Assembly (NCBI RefSeq): GCF_000145215.1
Contig: NC_014392.1
Coordinates: 2,054,001-2,118,000, forward strand
DNA from: Caldicellulosiruptor obsidiansis OB47
GTDB lineage: Bacteria > Bacillota > Thermoanaerobacteria > Caldicellulosiruptorales > Caldicellulosiruptoraceae
DNA: 64,000 bases
Reading direction: 5' to 3'
The notes under the pieces: model-generated
Seen by the model: only the letters and a program-made list of their open reading frames with translations
Databases searched by the model: none
What the model was told of the DNA's origin: nothing
Position numbers and translations under genes: made by a program
Part shown: positions 43,927 to 52,311 of the stretch, in pieces
How the letters are laid out: every line of letters starts with the position of its first letter
Position numbering within the stretch: the first letter of the stretch is position 1

Positions 43927-45396
43927 TTATCTCTTAATATTCACTAAATCCTGTAAAAGCTCATCCGATGCTGTTATCACCCTTGCGTTTGCCTGATATC
44001 CTCTTTGGGTTACTATCATGTCTGTAAACTCTTTTGCTAAATCCACATTTGACATCTCAAGAGTCCCCTGAGATATTGTACCTCTTGAACCAGAACCAGG
44101 TGTACCAATTTCTGGATCGCCTGAGTTTACTGTGTTTATATAAAGGTTATCTCCTATTCTTTGAAGTCCTGCAGGGTTTGCAAATGTGGCAACTGCAATC
44201 TGTCCGATTAGCTGATTCAAACCATTTGAATATACACCTGTAATCTTGCCTGACGCGTCAACGTTAAACCCTTGCAAGTTACCTGCAGCATATCCTGTCA
44301 TCTGTGCAACCCTTATTGAGCTTTCCATATTACCAAACTGTGTTATATTTTTGAGGAAAAATGCAATATTTGTATTGTCATTAACATCAAACTCAGCACT
44401 GTTAACTTTAAATGTAATAGGATTTACAACATCATTCTTGAATTTTATTGTAAAAGTTCCATCAGTTGTGTTTATTATTCTACCTCCAGTTACAGATAAT
44501 CCTTCAACCTTATCACTTGTGTTTTCATCATCAAGTACCTTACCCGCCTGACCAAACGTTATTGTTCCGGTTGCAATAAATTTATCATAGTCATTATTAG
44601 CATCCAACATCTCATCAACATATACATATTTCTCGTCCGGATTTTGAGCAGTTCCAACATTCTTCTTTATTCTTGGCGCATCTACATACCAGTTCCATGT
44701 ATTGTCACCTGTTTTGACAAATGTAAGCTGAAAAGTATGTTCTTTACCCTGTGAATCATAAATCTTAAAACTCGTCGAATATTTGCTATCAGCCGGAACG
44801 TTTAACAAATCTTCATATTTGTCTATCTGACCAGAATAGGCTTTGAGGTCAGCACTTAAATTACCATCAAAACTAATCTTATCTGTTGCCTTTGGCGGCA
44901 AAGTAGGAAATGCGAGTATATTTATCTTTGAAGGCGATTTTGTGGTATCAATTTGATTGTTAACAGGGTCATACATCCATCCAAGAACATTCAAACCTGT
45001 TGCTGTTACTAAATTCCCCATTTTATCTAAACTAAAATTCCCTGCTCTTGTAAAACGTGGAGCTTTACCATCTCCCCCCACAACAAAAAAGCCATCGCCT
45101 TCAATTGCAAGGTCTGTAGGATTATCTGTCCTCTGAAGACTTCCTCTTGTCATATTCATATCAACAGACGCAACCGACACACCAAGACCAATTTGCATGG
45201 GGTTTGACCCACCTCTTCCAGAGGCGGTATCTGGTGCTGACGCCGATTTTAACACAGAGGCAAAAACAGATGCAAATGTTACCCTGCTTGATTTAAATCC
45301 TACTGTATTTACATTGGCTATGTTATCACCAATCACATCCATCCTGGTCTGGTGAGCACGAAGCGCAGAGATGGATGAAAACATTGATCTCATCAT
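43927..45396 (-). CDS. flgE: Flagellar hook protein FlgE
   Basis: About 489 aa from the ATG at 45396 (MMRSMFSSISALRAHQTRMD), chosen because the family N-terminus begins there and an AAAAGGGGG lies upstream. A start at 45429 would add 11 non-family residues. It has the N-terminal rod/hook signature MDVIGDNIANVNTVGFKSS and the C-terminal VDLAKEFTDMIVTQRGYQAN. It polymerises into the hook. RNA hairpins lie on both sides of the gene. Confidence 0.95.
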   Translation of the reverse strand: MMRSMFSSISALRAHQTRMDVIGDNIANVNTVGFKSSRVTFASVFASVLKSASAPDTASGRGGSNPMQIGLGVSVASVDMNMTRGSLQRTDNPTDLAIEGDGFFVVGGDGKAPRFTRAGNFSLDKMGNLVTATGLNVLGWMYDPVNNQIDTTKSPSKINILAFPTLPPKATDKISFDGNLSADLKAYSGQIDKYEDLLNVPADSKYSTSFKIYDSQGKEHTFQLTFVKTGDNTWNWYVDAPRIKKNVGTAQNPDEKYVYVDEMLDANNDYDKFIATGTITFGQAGKVLDDENTSDKVEGLSVTGGRIINTTDGTFTIKFKNDVVNPITFKVNSAEFDVNDNTNIAFFLKNITQFGNMESSIRVAQMTGYAAGNLQGFNVDASGKITGVYSNGLNQLIGQIAVATFANPAGLQRIGDNLYINTVNSGDPEIGTPGSGSRGTISQGTLEMSNVDLAKEFTDMIVTQRGYQANARVITASDELLQDLVNIKR

Positions 45397-45448
45397 CTTT
45401 GATAAAATCCCCCTTTTTTCTATTGACATAGAATCTGTATTCTTCCGA

Positions 45449-45513
45449 ACCTTTCCTCTGTCGGTCAGAAAGGTCCTTTTTTGGGGGACCTCCCATTCTG
45501 GGGTCCATCCCCC
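45449..45513 (-). other. Tandem RNA hairpins in the leader of flgE
   Basis: Two stems lie in the gap between the TIGR02530 gene and flgE. First on the transcript: GGGGGA (complement of 45508-45513) pairs with TCCCCC (complement of 45483-45488), with an inner CCCA/TGGG stem. Second: ACCTTTC/GAAAGGT (45449-45455 with 45468-45474), a perfect 7-bp stem with a 12-base loop. They are separated by a short run of As. There is no matching riboswitch class that I know. They lie about 50-115 bases before the flgE ATG. Confidence 0.6.
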
Positions 45514-45524
45514 GTCGAAAAAAC

Positions 45525-45884
45525 TTATATCATCAACACACCATCAATGTTTGTAAACAGGTTATCCTTCAAACTTGACATATCCTTTACCGTCACAACA
45601 ACTCTGTTTTTGATATTCACTATATATGCTCTATCACCCTCTAAGATTAGTACATCGTTTTTTAGCCCTTTTTGCTCAGCCTTTTTCACAGCTTCTTCAA
45701 GTTTTCTTAAAATAGTTTCATCCAAATTAATATTCTGAAATTTCAATCTCTCACTTGCATGTTTTGAAATTTTGATAGATGAAGAAAGAATACTTGCAAA
45801 ACTTCCTGTAGCTTGCCTTTGAGTAGTTGAAACAAGACCTTCATGTTTTACGCCATTAATGTTTCTTATATTATTTACCATCAT
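45525..45884 (-). CDS. TIGR02530-type flagellar operon protein
   Basis: A 119-aa protein of the small family found between flgD and flgE in Firmicutes (SSIKISKHASERLKFQNINL, then LEEAVKKAEQKGLK and GDRAYIVNIKNRVVVTV). It is predicted soluble, with a helical N-terminus and a beta C-terminus. A hook-assembly role is inferred from position only. Its start overlaps the flgD stop by 14 bases. Confidence 0.88.
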   Translation of the reverse strand: MMVNNIRNINGVKHEGLVSTTQRQATGSFASILSSSIKISKHASERLKFQNINLDETILRKLEEAVKKAEQKGLKNDVLILEGDRAYIVNIKNRVVVTVKDMSSLKDNLFTNIDGVLMI

Positions 45885-46392
45885 CTATCCCTTTCTCCTT
45901 ATTCAAGGAGGTAAGTAGTTCAAGTAGATCTTCCTTAGTTGGTACTTTATTAAGAATATTTGACAAAACTTCCTCAGAATAGGTATGATAAACTTCTTTT
46001 ATATTATCAGAAAGTACTTCTGTGCCGTTTACTTTTAAGAATACTTTGCTCCCATCCACTCTAATACTGTCCACTCTTCCTTCAATCTGCTTTAAGCCAT
46101 CCTGCGTACTTGTTGCAACAATATATCTTCCTATCATACTCTGGGCTTTTAAAAGTTCAAATGATTGGTTTAAGTTTTGCATTTGCTCAAGAGCAGAGAA
46201 CTGAGCAAGCTGTGCAACAAACTCTTTGTCCTCCATAGGTTTTAACGGGTCCTGGTATCTCAGCTGTGTAACCAAAAGATTCAAAAATTCCTGTTTACCC
46301 AAGATGTTTTTTTCCGACGATACTGCTAAACCTTGCTTGGAGTTTGAGCTATTTGTGCTACTATTTACCTTTAATTCTGCCATCATCTTCAC
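45871..46392 (-). CDS. flgD: Hook-capping protein FlgD
   Basis: 173 aa. The conserved N-terminal part has LGKQEFLNLLVTQLRYQDPL and the downstream FVAQLAQFSALEQMQN. The C-terminal part is short compared with E. coli FlgD, as in many Firmicutes. It caps the growing hook. It follows fliK directly. Confidence 0.94.
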   Translation of the reverse strand: MKMMAELKVNSSTNSSNSKQGLAVSSEKNILGKQEFLNLLVTQLRYQDPLKPMEDKEFVAQLAQFSALEQMQNLNQSFELLKAQSMIGRYIVATSTQDGLKQIEGRVDSIRVDGSKVFLKVNGTEVLSDNIKEVYHTYSEEVLSNILNKVPTKEDLLELLTSLNKEKGIDDGK

Positions 46393-46393
46393 C

Positions 46394-47911
46394 TCAAGCT
46401 CTTAAATTAAGAATACTTTCATTCAGCTCATATATCAAACTCTCTATACTTCTACTACTATCTTCACTATCCTGAAAAACTAAATTTCTTCTCTGTGAAA
46501 ACCTCTGGTGGTCCTGATACTGTTGCCCGTTAAAATTTCCTCCCAAGCTTACATTCAGCTGCGATATATTTATCCCCTGGTCTTTCAGTATGGTAAGAAG
46601 CCCATTTAATGAGCCTTCTAAGATTTCTTTTACGTGGGGAGATGATACAATGAGATTACCAAAAATCTTACCGCTGTTATCTTTGCTAAGTTCAATCACA
46701 ACATTTCCAAGCCATTCGGGTTTTATACTCACCTGCAATGTTGTAAGGTTTTGTTTGTTTACTATAGAAATCTTTTCTGCCAGCTGATTAATTAAAGACA
46801 TCCTAATTTCTCTTATGTTTTTATCATCCTGAAAAGAAGAAATACTTTCCATTTTGTTTTCAAGCGCAAAAGTATGTTGTCTCAAATCCAATACATCTGG
46901 CTTTGTCTGTATCTTTTCTTCATTTGTATTTGTTTCTTTTTCTTGTAAAAGCTGCTTCAAAAAAGTTTCTTTTTTAAGACCATTGTCACTCGACACTTTT
47001 TCAATAAAATCAAGAGTTTTATTTACCGTATCTATATTTTGCGTATTTAAAACATTAATCAGTTTTTGGTCATCTGATCTTTCCATTACATTTTGGATCT
47101 CTTTCAAAACCTTACCTAAAATTCCTTCCTTATTCTCTGTGTTAAAACCTTTTAATTCATTTTTATCTTCTGCAAACAGCTTTCTTAAAACTTCTAATAT
47201 TGAATCATCATTTGATTTAATATCAAAAAACCGATTTTGATCATGCTTGTCAAAAATAATTTCTCCTAATAATTTGTAAAACTTTTCTGTATTTGAACTA
47301 TCGCCCTTAACAAACACAAAGTCAAACATCTGCTGGTCCTCAGTACTTTGCACCATTTTCTGAGCAAAATTTTGCAAAAGCTGCGAAATTGTCATCTTAC
47401 TAATATTAGAACTCAAATATTGATTTGAATCCATTGTCGTCTGTAGAGACTGAAACTGTAAATTTGAAAAGTCAATCCCCTGAATGTTATTGGATTGAAA
47501 AAGCTGATTTAAATTTAATTTATCCATGTTTTCTCCACTTTTAAGTAAATTAAAAATAAGGTTTAAAAACTCCATTATCTGAGTTTGCAGTATTTGAGGT
47601 TGGACATTGACTTCTGTGCTCAAATTCTGTGGCTCTTCTTTTGGAACAATTTCATCCTTCTGAAGATTAGCTTCATTCTTTTCTGTTTGTTTCTCAGAAG
47701 ATACTATAGTGTCTTTTCGAACTACTGTTATTCTTTTTGGCAATACATTATCTTTCCTGTCTACCTCTTTTGAATTATCGATTTTCTTTTCCAAAATATC
47801 TTGAAATGATAAGCTCTTGTTCTTCATATCTTTTGTATTACTTGTATTAGATGTTGCAGCAGATGTTTTAAATAACAGCATATTAGCATCAATAACCACT
47901 TGCGAATTCAA
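46394..47911 (-). CDS. fliK: Hook-length control protein FliK
   Basis: 505 aa. A long, low-complexity, Asn/Gln/Lys-rich N-terminal region (about 1-390) acts as the molecular ruler and varies between species. The C-terminal Flg_hook domain is clear (TLQVSIKPEWLGNVVIELS, then LEGSLNGLLTILKDQGINI). It interacts with FlhB to switch export specificity, which matters because flhB is split here. It lies in the conserved order between the MotE-like gene and flgD. Confidence 0.9.
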   Translation of the reverse strand: MNSQVVIDANMLLFKTSAATSNTSNTKDMKNKSLSFQDILEKKIDNSKEVDRKDNVLPKRITVVRKDTIVSSEKQTEKNEANLQKDEIVPKEEPQNLSTEVNVQPQILQTQIMEFLNLIFNLLKSGENMDKLNLNQLFQSNNIQGIDFSNLQFQSLQTTMDSNQYLSSNISKMTISQLLQNFAQKMVQSTEDQQMFDFVFVKGDSSNTEKFYKLLGEIIFDKHDQNRFFDIKSNDDSILEVLRKLFAEDKNELKGFNTENKEGILGKVLKEIQNVMERSDDQKLINVLNTQNIDTVNKTLDFIEKVSSDNGLKKETFLKQLLQEKETNTNEEKIQTKPDVLDLRQHTFALENKMESISSFQDDKNIREIRMSLINQLAEKISIVNKQNLTTLQVSIKPEWLGNVVIELSKDNSGKIFGNLIVSSPHVKEILEGSLNGLLTILKDQGINISQLNVSLGGNFNGQQYQDHQRFSQRRNLVFQDSEDSSRSIESLIYELNESILNLRA

Positions 47912-47955
47912 CTTCTTTTCTCCCCCCTTTCATTTCGAAAGTTTAAATTATAATA

Positions 47956-48786
47956 TTATCTTAATGCTGAAAGGCTTGATGTGACCTTTGCAGCATTTTC
48001 AGCGCTCATGTTACTTATTATCTGCGAAGAAGTTTTTGTATCAAGTGACTTTAATATTCTAACTACTAATGTATACTTTGTATTATCGCTCATCATATTT
48101 TCAAATATTGATGCTGCAATTTTTGGGTCAATGTTTTTATATATATTAGTCAAAACAGAGATATCTTCAGAAATTGTCTTCTGGTTTGAATTTGAAATCC
48201 CTAATAATTTTATCGTCTTCTCAGGCGCAATATTTGATAGTATCTCTGATGCAGCTTCGGAGGGTATTGCTGAAAGCACATCATTTGCTACTTGACTATC
48301 TGTGTCTAATAAGTTCTCAACTATCTTTGCAGCTTTTTTTGAATCCATATTCTGAAGCAAACTTGCAAAATATTTTATTTTGTTTTGAGCATCTACCTGT
48401 TTTGAAGTAAGGTCGGATATTTTAACAGTCAAATCCTCTATCTGCTTTTGCAAATTAGAATTTTGCTTTTCCAGTAAAGAAAGTTTTGACTGAAGAGTCT
48501 CTTTCTGTTTCTGAAGGTCTGCAATCTGTTTTTCATAAATCTCTTGCATATCTACAGTTTGGACTTTATTTTTATTCTTTACAAATGGGGTTTTCTTTAA
48601 AAACGTATCTAAAGCATTTTTTGCTCCAAAAAGATTGAAGTACACAGTAGCAAACGATGCTCCAGCAAGAATCAGAAAAATTATTAAAAATATTAATAAG
48701 CCCTTTCTCTTTTTCTTTTCTTTCTCTTTTGGCTTGTTTTCAGTTGTTAAATTCTCTACAAGTTTAGCTTCTGCCACTTCTATCAC
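47956..48786 (-). CDS. MotE-like protein (YlxF position), membrane anchor plus MgtE_N-like domain
   Basis: 276 aa with a GTG start at 48786 after AAAGG. One membrane segment (about 28-50) is followed by a coiled coil (about 75-130) and a C-terminal repeat region like the MgtE N-domain and FliG middle part (ASLLQNMDSKKAAKIVENLL, ILSNIAPEKTIKLL, IAASIFENM). MotE-family proteins assist stator or motor function. It overlaps the fliJ end by 23 bases and lies where ylxF is found in Bacillus. Confidence 0.82.
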   Translation of the reverse strand: MIEVAEAKLVENLTTENKPKEKEKKKRKGLLIFLIIFLILAGASFATVYFNLFGAKNALDTFLKKTPFVKNKNKVQTVDMQEIYEKQIADLQKQKETLQSKLSLLEKQNSNLQKQIEDLTVKISDLTSKQVDAQNKIKYFASLLQNMDSKKAAKIVENLLDTDSQVANDVLSAIPSEAASEILSNIAPEKTIKLLGISNSNQKTISEDISVLTNIYKNIDPKIAASIFENMMSDNTKYTLVVRILKSLDTKTSSQIISNMSAENAAKVTSSLSALR

Positions 48787-49222
48787 CTATACCTTTGTAG
48801 ATTTTGTATGATACCACTCTGTCAAGTTCTTTATTTTCAAGCTGTTTTATCTCATTTACTAGATTTATCAAATACCTTTCCTTTAACTTTTCAAACTTTT
48901 TCTTTTCAATCATGCTTTCTATTACCTCTTTTTTCTTCTCCTCAACTCTAATTTGCTGATAGTAAATTAACTGGTTTTGAACATCCACCCTCTTTTTTAG
49001 CATGCTGAGAAACTGGGAATAGACTTTCATCTGCTGTGGCAAAAAACCATTCAAGCAAAGACTTTTTAAATCTTCTTTCACCTTTTTTACATCCTCTTCC
49101 AGTTCAAGTTTTCGTGCAATGTACTCATTCAAAACTTGATTTTGCTTAGCAAGCTCAGATTTTTTTATTTCCTCAAACTGCATTTTTATCTTTAATAGCT
49201 GTTCAAACCTGAACCTTTTCAT
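48764..49222 (-). CDS. fliJ: Flagellar export chaperone FliJ
   Basis: 152 aa, almost entirely coiled coil, starting MKRFRFEQLLKIKMQFEEIK as in the family. It works in the FliHIJ ATPase complex at the export gate. It is located directly after fliI. Confidence 0.92.
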   Translation of the reverse strand: MKRFRFEQLLKIKMQFEEIKKSELAKQNQVLNEYIARKLELEEDVKKVKEDLKSLCLNGFLPQQMKVYSQFLSMLKKRVDVQNQLIYYQQIRVEEKKKEVIESMIEKKKFEKLKERYLINLVNEIKQLENKELDRVVSYKIYKGIGDRSGRS

Positions 49223-49249
49223 CTTCTTTTCAACCCTTCAAAAAGCGTT

Positions 49250-50545
49250 TTACGAGATTATGTTTCTTAGCATCTCAATTTCCTCTTCAAACTCGAACCT
49301 CTCGTCAACATCCTGCCTCAAAAACTGGTTTATCCGTGGCACAAGTTCAATCGCCCTGTCAATCTCCGGGTTTGACCCTTTTGTATACGCACCAATGTTT
49401 ATCAAATCCTCTGCTTCCCTATACACAGCTAAAATTCGTTTAGTCTCGTTCGCAAGCTCCCTGTGAGAAGACTCAACAATATCGTTCATCACCCTGCTGA
49501 TACTGGCAAGTACATCAACAGCAGGATAGTGATTTTTGTTCGCAATTGCCCTTGAAAGAACAATGTGACCATCCAAAATACCCCGTGCTGTGTCAGTAAT
49601 AGGTTCGTTAAAATCATCACCGTCAACAAGGACAGTAAAAAGGGCTGTGATAGACCCTTTCTGGTTCTTCCCTGCACGCTCCAAAAGCTTTGGCATAATG
49701 GAAAACACAGAAGGTGTGTACCCACGCGACACTGGTGGCTCACCAATTGCAAGCCCTATCTCCCTTTGAGCCATCGCAAACCTTGTAAGCGAGTCCATCA
49801 AGAAAAGAACATCAAGTCCCTGGTCACGAAAATACTCTGCAATTGCCATTGCAACATATGCTGCCTTTACTCTTTTCAGGGCTGATTCATCAGAAGTTGC
49901 AACTACTACAACAGACCTTTTAAGCCCTTCTTCCTTCAAATCTTTCTCCAGAAACTCTTTTAGCTCTCTTCCCCTTTCACCAATTAAAGCAAGAACATTA
50001 ACATCTGCTTTAGCATTTCGTGCAATCATGCCAAGAAGTGTACTCTTGCCAACGCCGCTTCCTGCAAATATTCCAACTCTCTGCCCTCTGCCAATTGTTA
50101 AAAGAGCATCAATCGCTTTTATTCCAAGCGGCATTATAGTATCTATTCTCGGCCTTTCAAGTGGGTTTGGTGCCCTGTTTTCAACAGGGTATTTTATCTT
50201 TGATTTTATCTCGCCTTTGCCATCAATTGGCTGTCCTAAACCGTCAAGAATTCGACCAAGAAGCTCATTACCTACTTTAATTTCAAAAATACTGTCTTGA
50301 GCTATAACTTTACAGCCCGGAAACACACCAACAAGGTCAGAATAAGGCATTAAAAGTACTTTATTATCTTTAAACCCTACAACCTCTGCCAAAGTCTCTG
50401 TCTTCACAGCCTTTATACGACAAAGTGTACCTATGCTAACAGCAGGTCCCTGTGACTCTATCGTAAGGCCTATAACCTGATTTACAAATCCAGTAAACTG
50501 GTAAAAATTTGTATTTTCAACTTTTGATTTGAGTTTTTCAAGCAT
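49250..50545 (-). CDS. fliI: Flagellar export ATPase FliI
   Basis: About 431 aa from the ATG at 50545, which lies 2 bases beyond the fliH stop and has GGTGAT before it. A GTG at 50557 would overlap fliH. Walker A is GIFAGSGVGKSTLLGM, and the F1-ATPase-like motifs GERGRELKEF and LFLMDSLTRFAMAQREIGLA are present. It unfolds and delivers export substrates. Confidence 0.96.
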   Translation of the reverse strand: MLEKLKSKVENTNFYQFTGFVNQVIGLTIESQGPAVSIGTLCRIKAVKTETLAEVVGFKDNKVLLMPYSDLVGVFPGCKVIAQDSIFEIKVGNELLGRILDGLGQPIDGKGEIKSKIKYPVENRAPNPLERPRIDTIMPLGIKAIDALLTIGRGQRVGIFAGSGVGKSTLLGMIARNAKADVNVLALIGERGRELKEFLEKDLKEEGLKRSVVVVATSDESALKRVKAAYVAMAIAEYFRDQGLDVLFLMDSLTRFAMAQREIGLAIGEPPVSRGYTPSVFSIMPKLLERAGKNQKGSITALFTVLVDGDDFNEPITDTARGILDGHIVLSRAIANKNHYPAVDVLASISRVMNDIVESSHRELANETKRILAVYREAEDLINIGAYTKGSNPEIDRAIELVPRINQFLRQDVDERFEFEEEIEMLRNIIS

Positions 50546-50546
50546 G

Positions 50547-51302
50547 TCAATCACCAATCAATGACTCAATTATTTCTTGAATTTTCTCCAGACGCATCCT
50601 TACACCTGTTTCAACAAAACCGTACGGAGTTTCAATTACCACATCCCCACCTCTCAAAGCCTTGTCAACCTTTATGTCTACTTTGTCAACCCCGTCTATC
50701 CCTCGCAAAATTTCTTCAAGTTTTTCATTTACATACTCAAAATCTTCCTCACTCACCCTTAAAGTCAAACTGTTTCGGATTGAAAGCTGTAAAATAGCAT
50801 TCTTAATATACTGCTGCAAAAAACTTTTATCTCTTATCTCCCTTTCTAAAACCTTTTCTAAAATCTGAGGTACAAGGAGCAAAACCTCGTTCTCAAGGTC
50901 TTTGAGAATATTTTCTCTTTCTTTGAGTATCATTGCTTTTTGAATTTCTATATTTTCAAGCATCTTTTTATATTCTTTTTGAGCATCAAGCAAACCCTTT
51001 TCAAAACCTTCTTTATAGCCATTTTCCTGCGCCTGTTTTAAAATCAGTTGAGCGCGGGTATTCGCTTCGTCTATTATCCTCTGAGCCTCTTGTTTTGCTT
51101 TACTCAAGAGCTCTTCAGCTTCTTTTTGAAAAGCCTCAGCTCTGTTTTTTTGTTTTTCAAATTCCTCTTCCTGTTCTTTTAACTTTCTTTCATAGTTTTC
51201 AATCTCAGCTCTTGCTTTTATAAGTTTTTCAAGTAGCACTTTATAGTTCGTTTCAACTGGATTTTGAATTAGCACCTGGTTATTTCTGATAACATTAGAC
51301 AA
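50547..51302 (-). CDS. fliH: Flagellar assembly protein FliH
   Basis: 251 aa. A Glu/Gln/Lys-rich coiled coil (about 28-140) with GxxxG-like ALILKQAQENGYKEGFEKG is followed by the V-ATPase E-like C-terminal domain (LLVPQILEKVLEREIRDKSF). It regulates FliI. It overlaps the fliG end by 8 bases. Confidence 0.94.
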   Translation of the reverse strand: MSNVIRNNQVLIQNPVETNYKVLLEKLIKARAEIENYERKLKEQEEEFEKQKNRAEAFQKEAEELLSKAKQEAQRIIDEANTRAQLILKQAQENGYKEGFEKGLLDAQKEYKKMLENIEIQKAMILKERENILKDLENEVLLLVPQILEKVLEREIRDKSFLQQYIKNAILQLSIRNSLTLRVSEEDFEYVNEKLEEILRGIDGVDKVDIKVDKALRGGDVVIETPYGFVETGVRMRLEKIQEIIESLIGD

Positions 51303-52302
51303 TTATCTCATCTCCCCCGCCACGAGAAATGACAATCTCTCCCGCATCTTCAAGCTTTCTAATAATGTTAACAATCTTTTGCTGAGCTTCTTCTACATCA
51401 CGAATTCTTACAGGTCCCATGTATTCCATATCTTCTTGAATCATCTCTGCCATTCGTTTTGACATATTGCTAAAGATAACCTTTCGAACCTCCTCAGTTG
51501 TACCTTTGAGAGCAATTGCCAGTGTATTGTTTTCAACCTCACGCAAAATTCTCTGAATAGACCTGTTGTCAAGCTTGACAATGTCTTCAAATACAAACAT
51601 GCGTTTTCTGATCTCTTCAACAAGTTCAACATCTTCAAGTTCCAGTGCTTCCAAAATCCTCTTTTCTGTACCCCTGTCAACGGCATTCAATATGTCAACA
51701 ATAGCCTGAATACCGCCAACAACTGTGTAATCCTGCATAACAACAGATGAAAGTTTTTTCTCAAGCACCTTCTCAACTTCACGTATGACATCCGGTGAAG
51801 TTCTGTCCATAAGCGCAATCCTTCGCGCAACATCAGCCTGTTTTTCTTGAGGCAATGATGCCAAAACCTGTGCTGCTTGCTGTGGTTTTAAGTATGAAAT
51901 AACAAGCGCTATTGTCTGTGGATGTTCGTTTTGAATAAAGTTGAGTATCTGCGATGCATCAGCTTTCCTGATAAAGTCAAAAGGTCTTACCTGAAGAGAT
52001 ACTGTAAGCTTTTCTATAACCTCTTTGGCCTTTTCAGGTCCAAGCGCCTTTTCCAAGACCTCTTTTGCATAGTCAATACCACCTTCTGCAATGTACTCCT
52101 GTGCAAGGCAAAGATTGTAAAACTCTTCCAAGATGGCCTGCTTTTGTTCAGGCGATACTGTTCTTATATTGGCTATCTCTAAAGTCAGCTCTTCAATCTC
52201 CTCTTCTTTCAAGTGCTTAAAAATCTTTGCTGACCTCTCAGGCCCAAGTGCAATTAAAAGCATAGCCGCTTTTTGTTTACCAGAAAACCCTGTTTTGGGC
52301 AT
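51295..52302 (-). CDS. fliG: Flagellar switch protein FliG
   Basis: 335 aa. The N-terminal domain begins GFSGKQKAAMLLIALGPERS, the middle domain contains the EHPQ motif (FIQNEHPQTIALVISYLKP), and the C-terminal domain with charged torque helix is present (EDIVKLDNRSIQRILREVE). It links the MS ring to the C-ring and contacts MotA. Confidence 0.97.
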   Translation of the reverse strand: MPKTGFSGKQKAAMLLIALGPERSAKIFKHLKEEEIEELTLEIANIRTVSPEQKQAILEEFYNLCLAQEYIAEGGIDYAKEVLEKALGPEKAKEVIEKLTVSLQVRPFDFIRKADASQILNFIQNEHPQTIALVISYLKPQQAAQVLASLPQEKQADVARRIALMDRTSPDVIREVEKVLEKKLSSVVMQDYTVVGGIQAIVDILNAVDRGTEKRILEALELEDVELVEEIRKRMFVFEDIVKLDNRSIQRILREVENNTLAIALKGTTEEVRKVIFSNMSKRMAEMIQEDMEYMGPVRIRDVEEAQQKIVNIIRKLEDAGEIVISRGGGDEIIV

Positions 52303-52311
52303 TTATTATCA

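Noticed and set aside
45326-45508. A 60-codon minus-strand frame over the flgE leader and start
   Set aside because: It overlaps the start of flgE in another frame, has no ribosome site, and its Pro/Gly/Cys-rich sequence reflects the hairpin bases. I treat the region as RNA structure instead.
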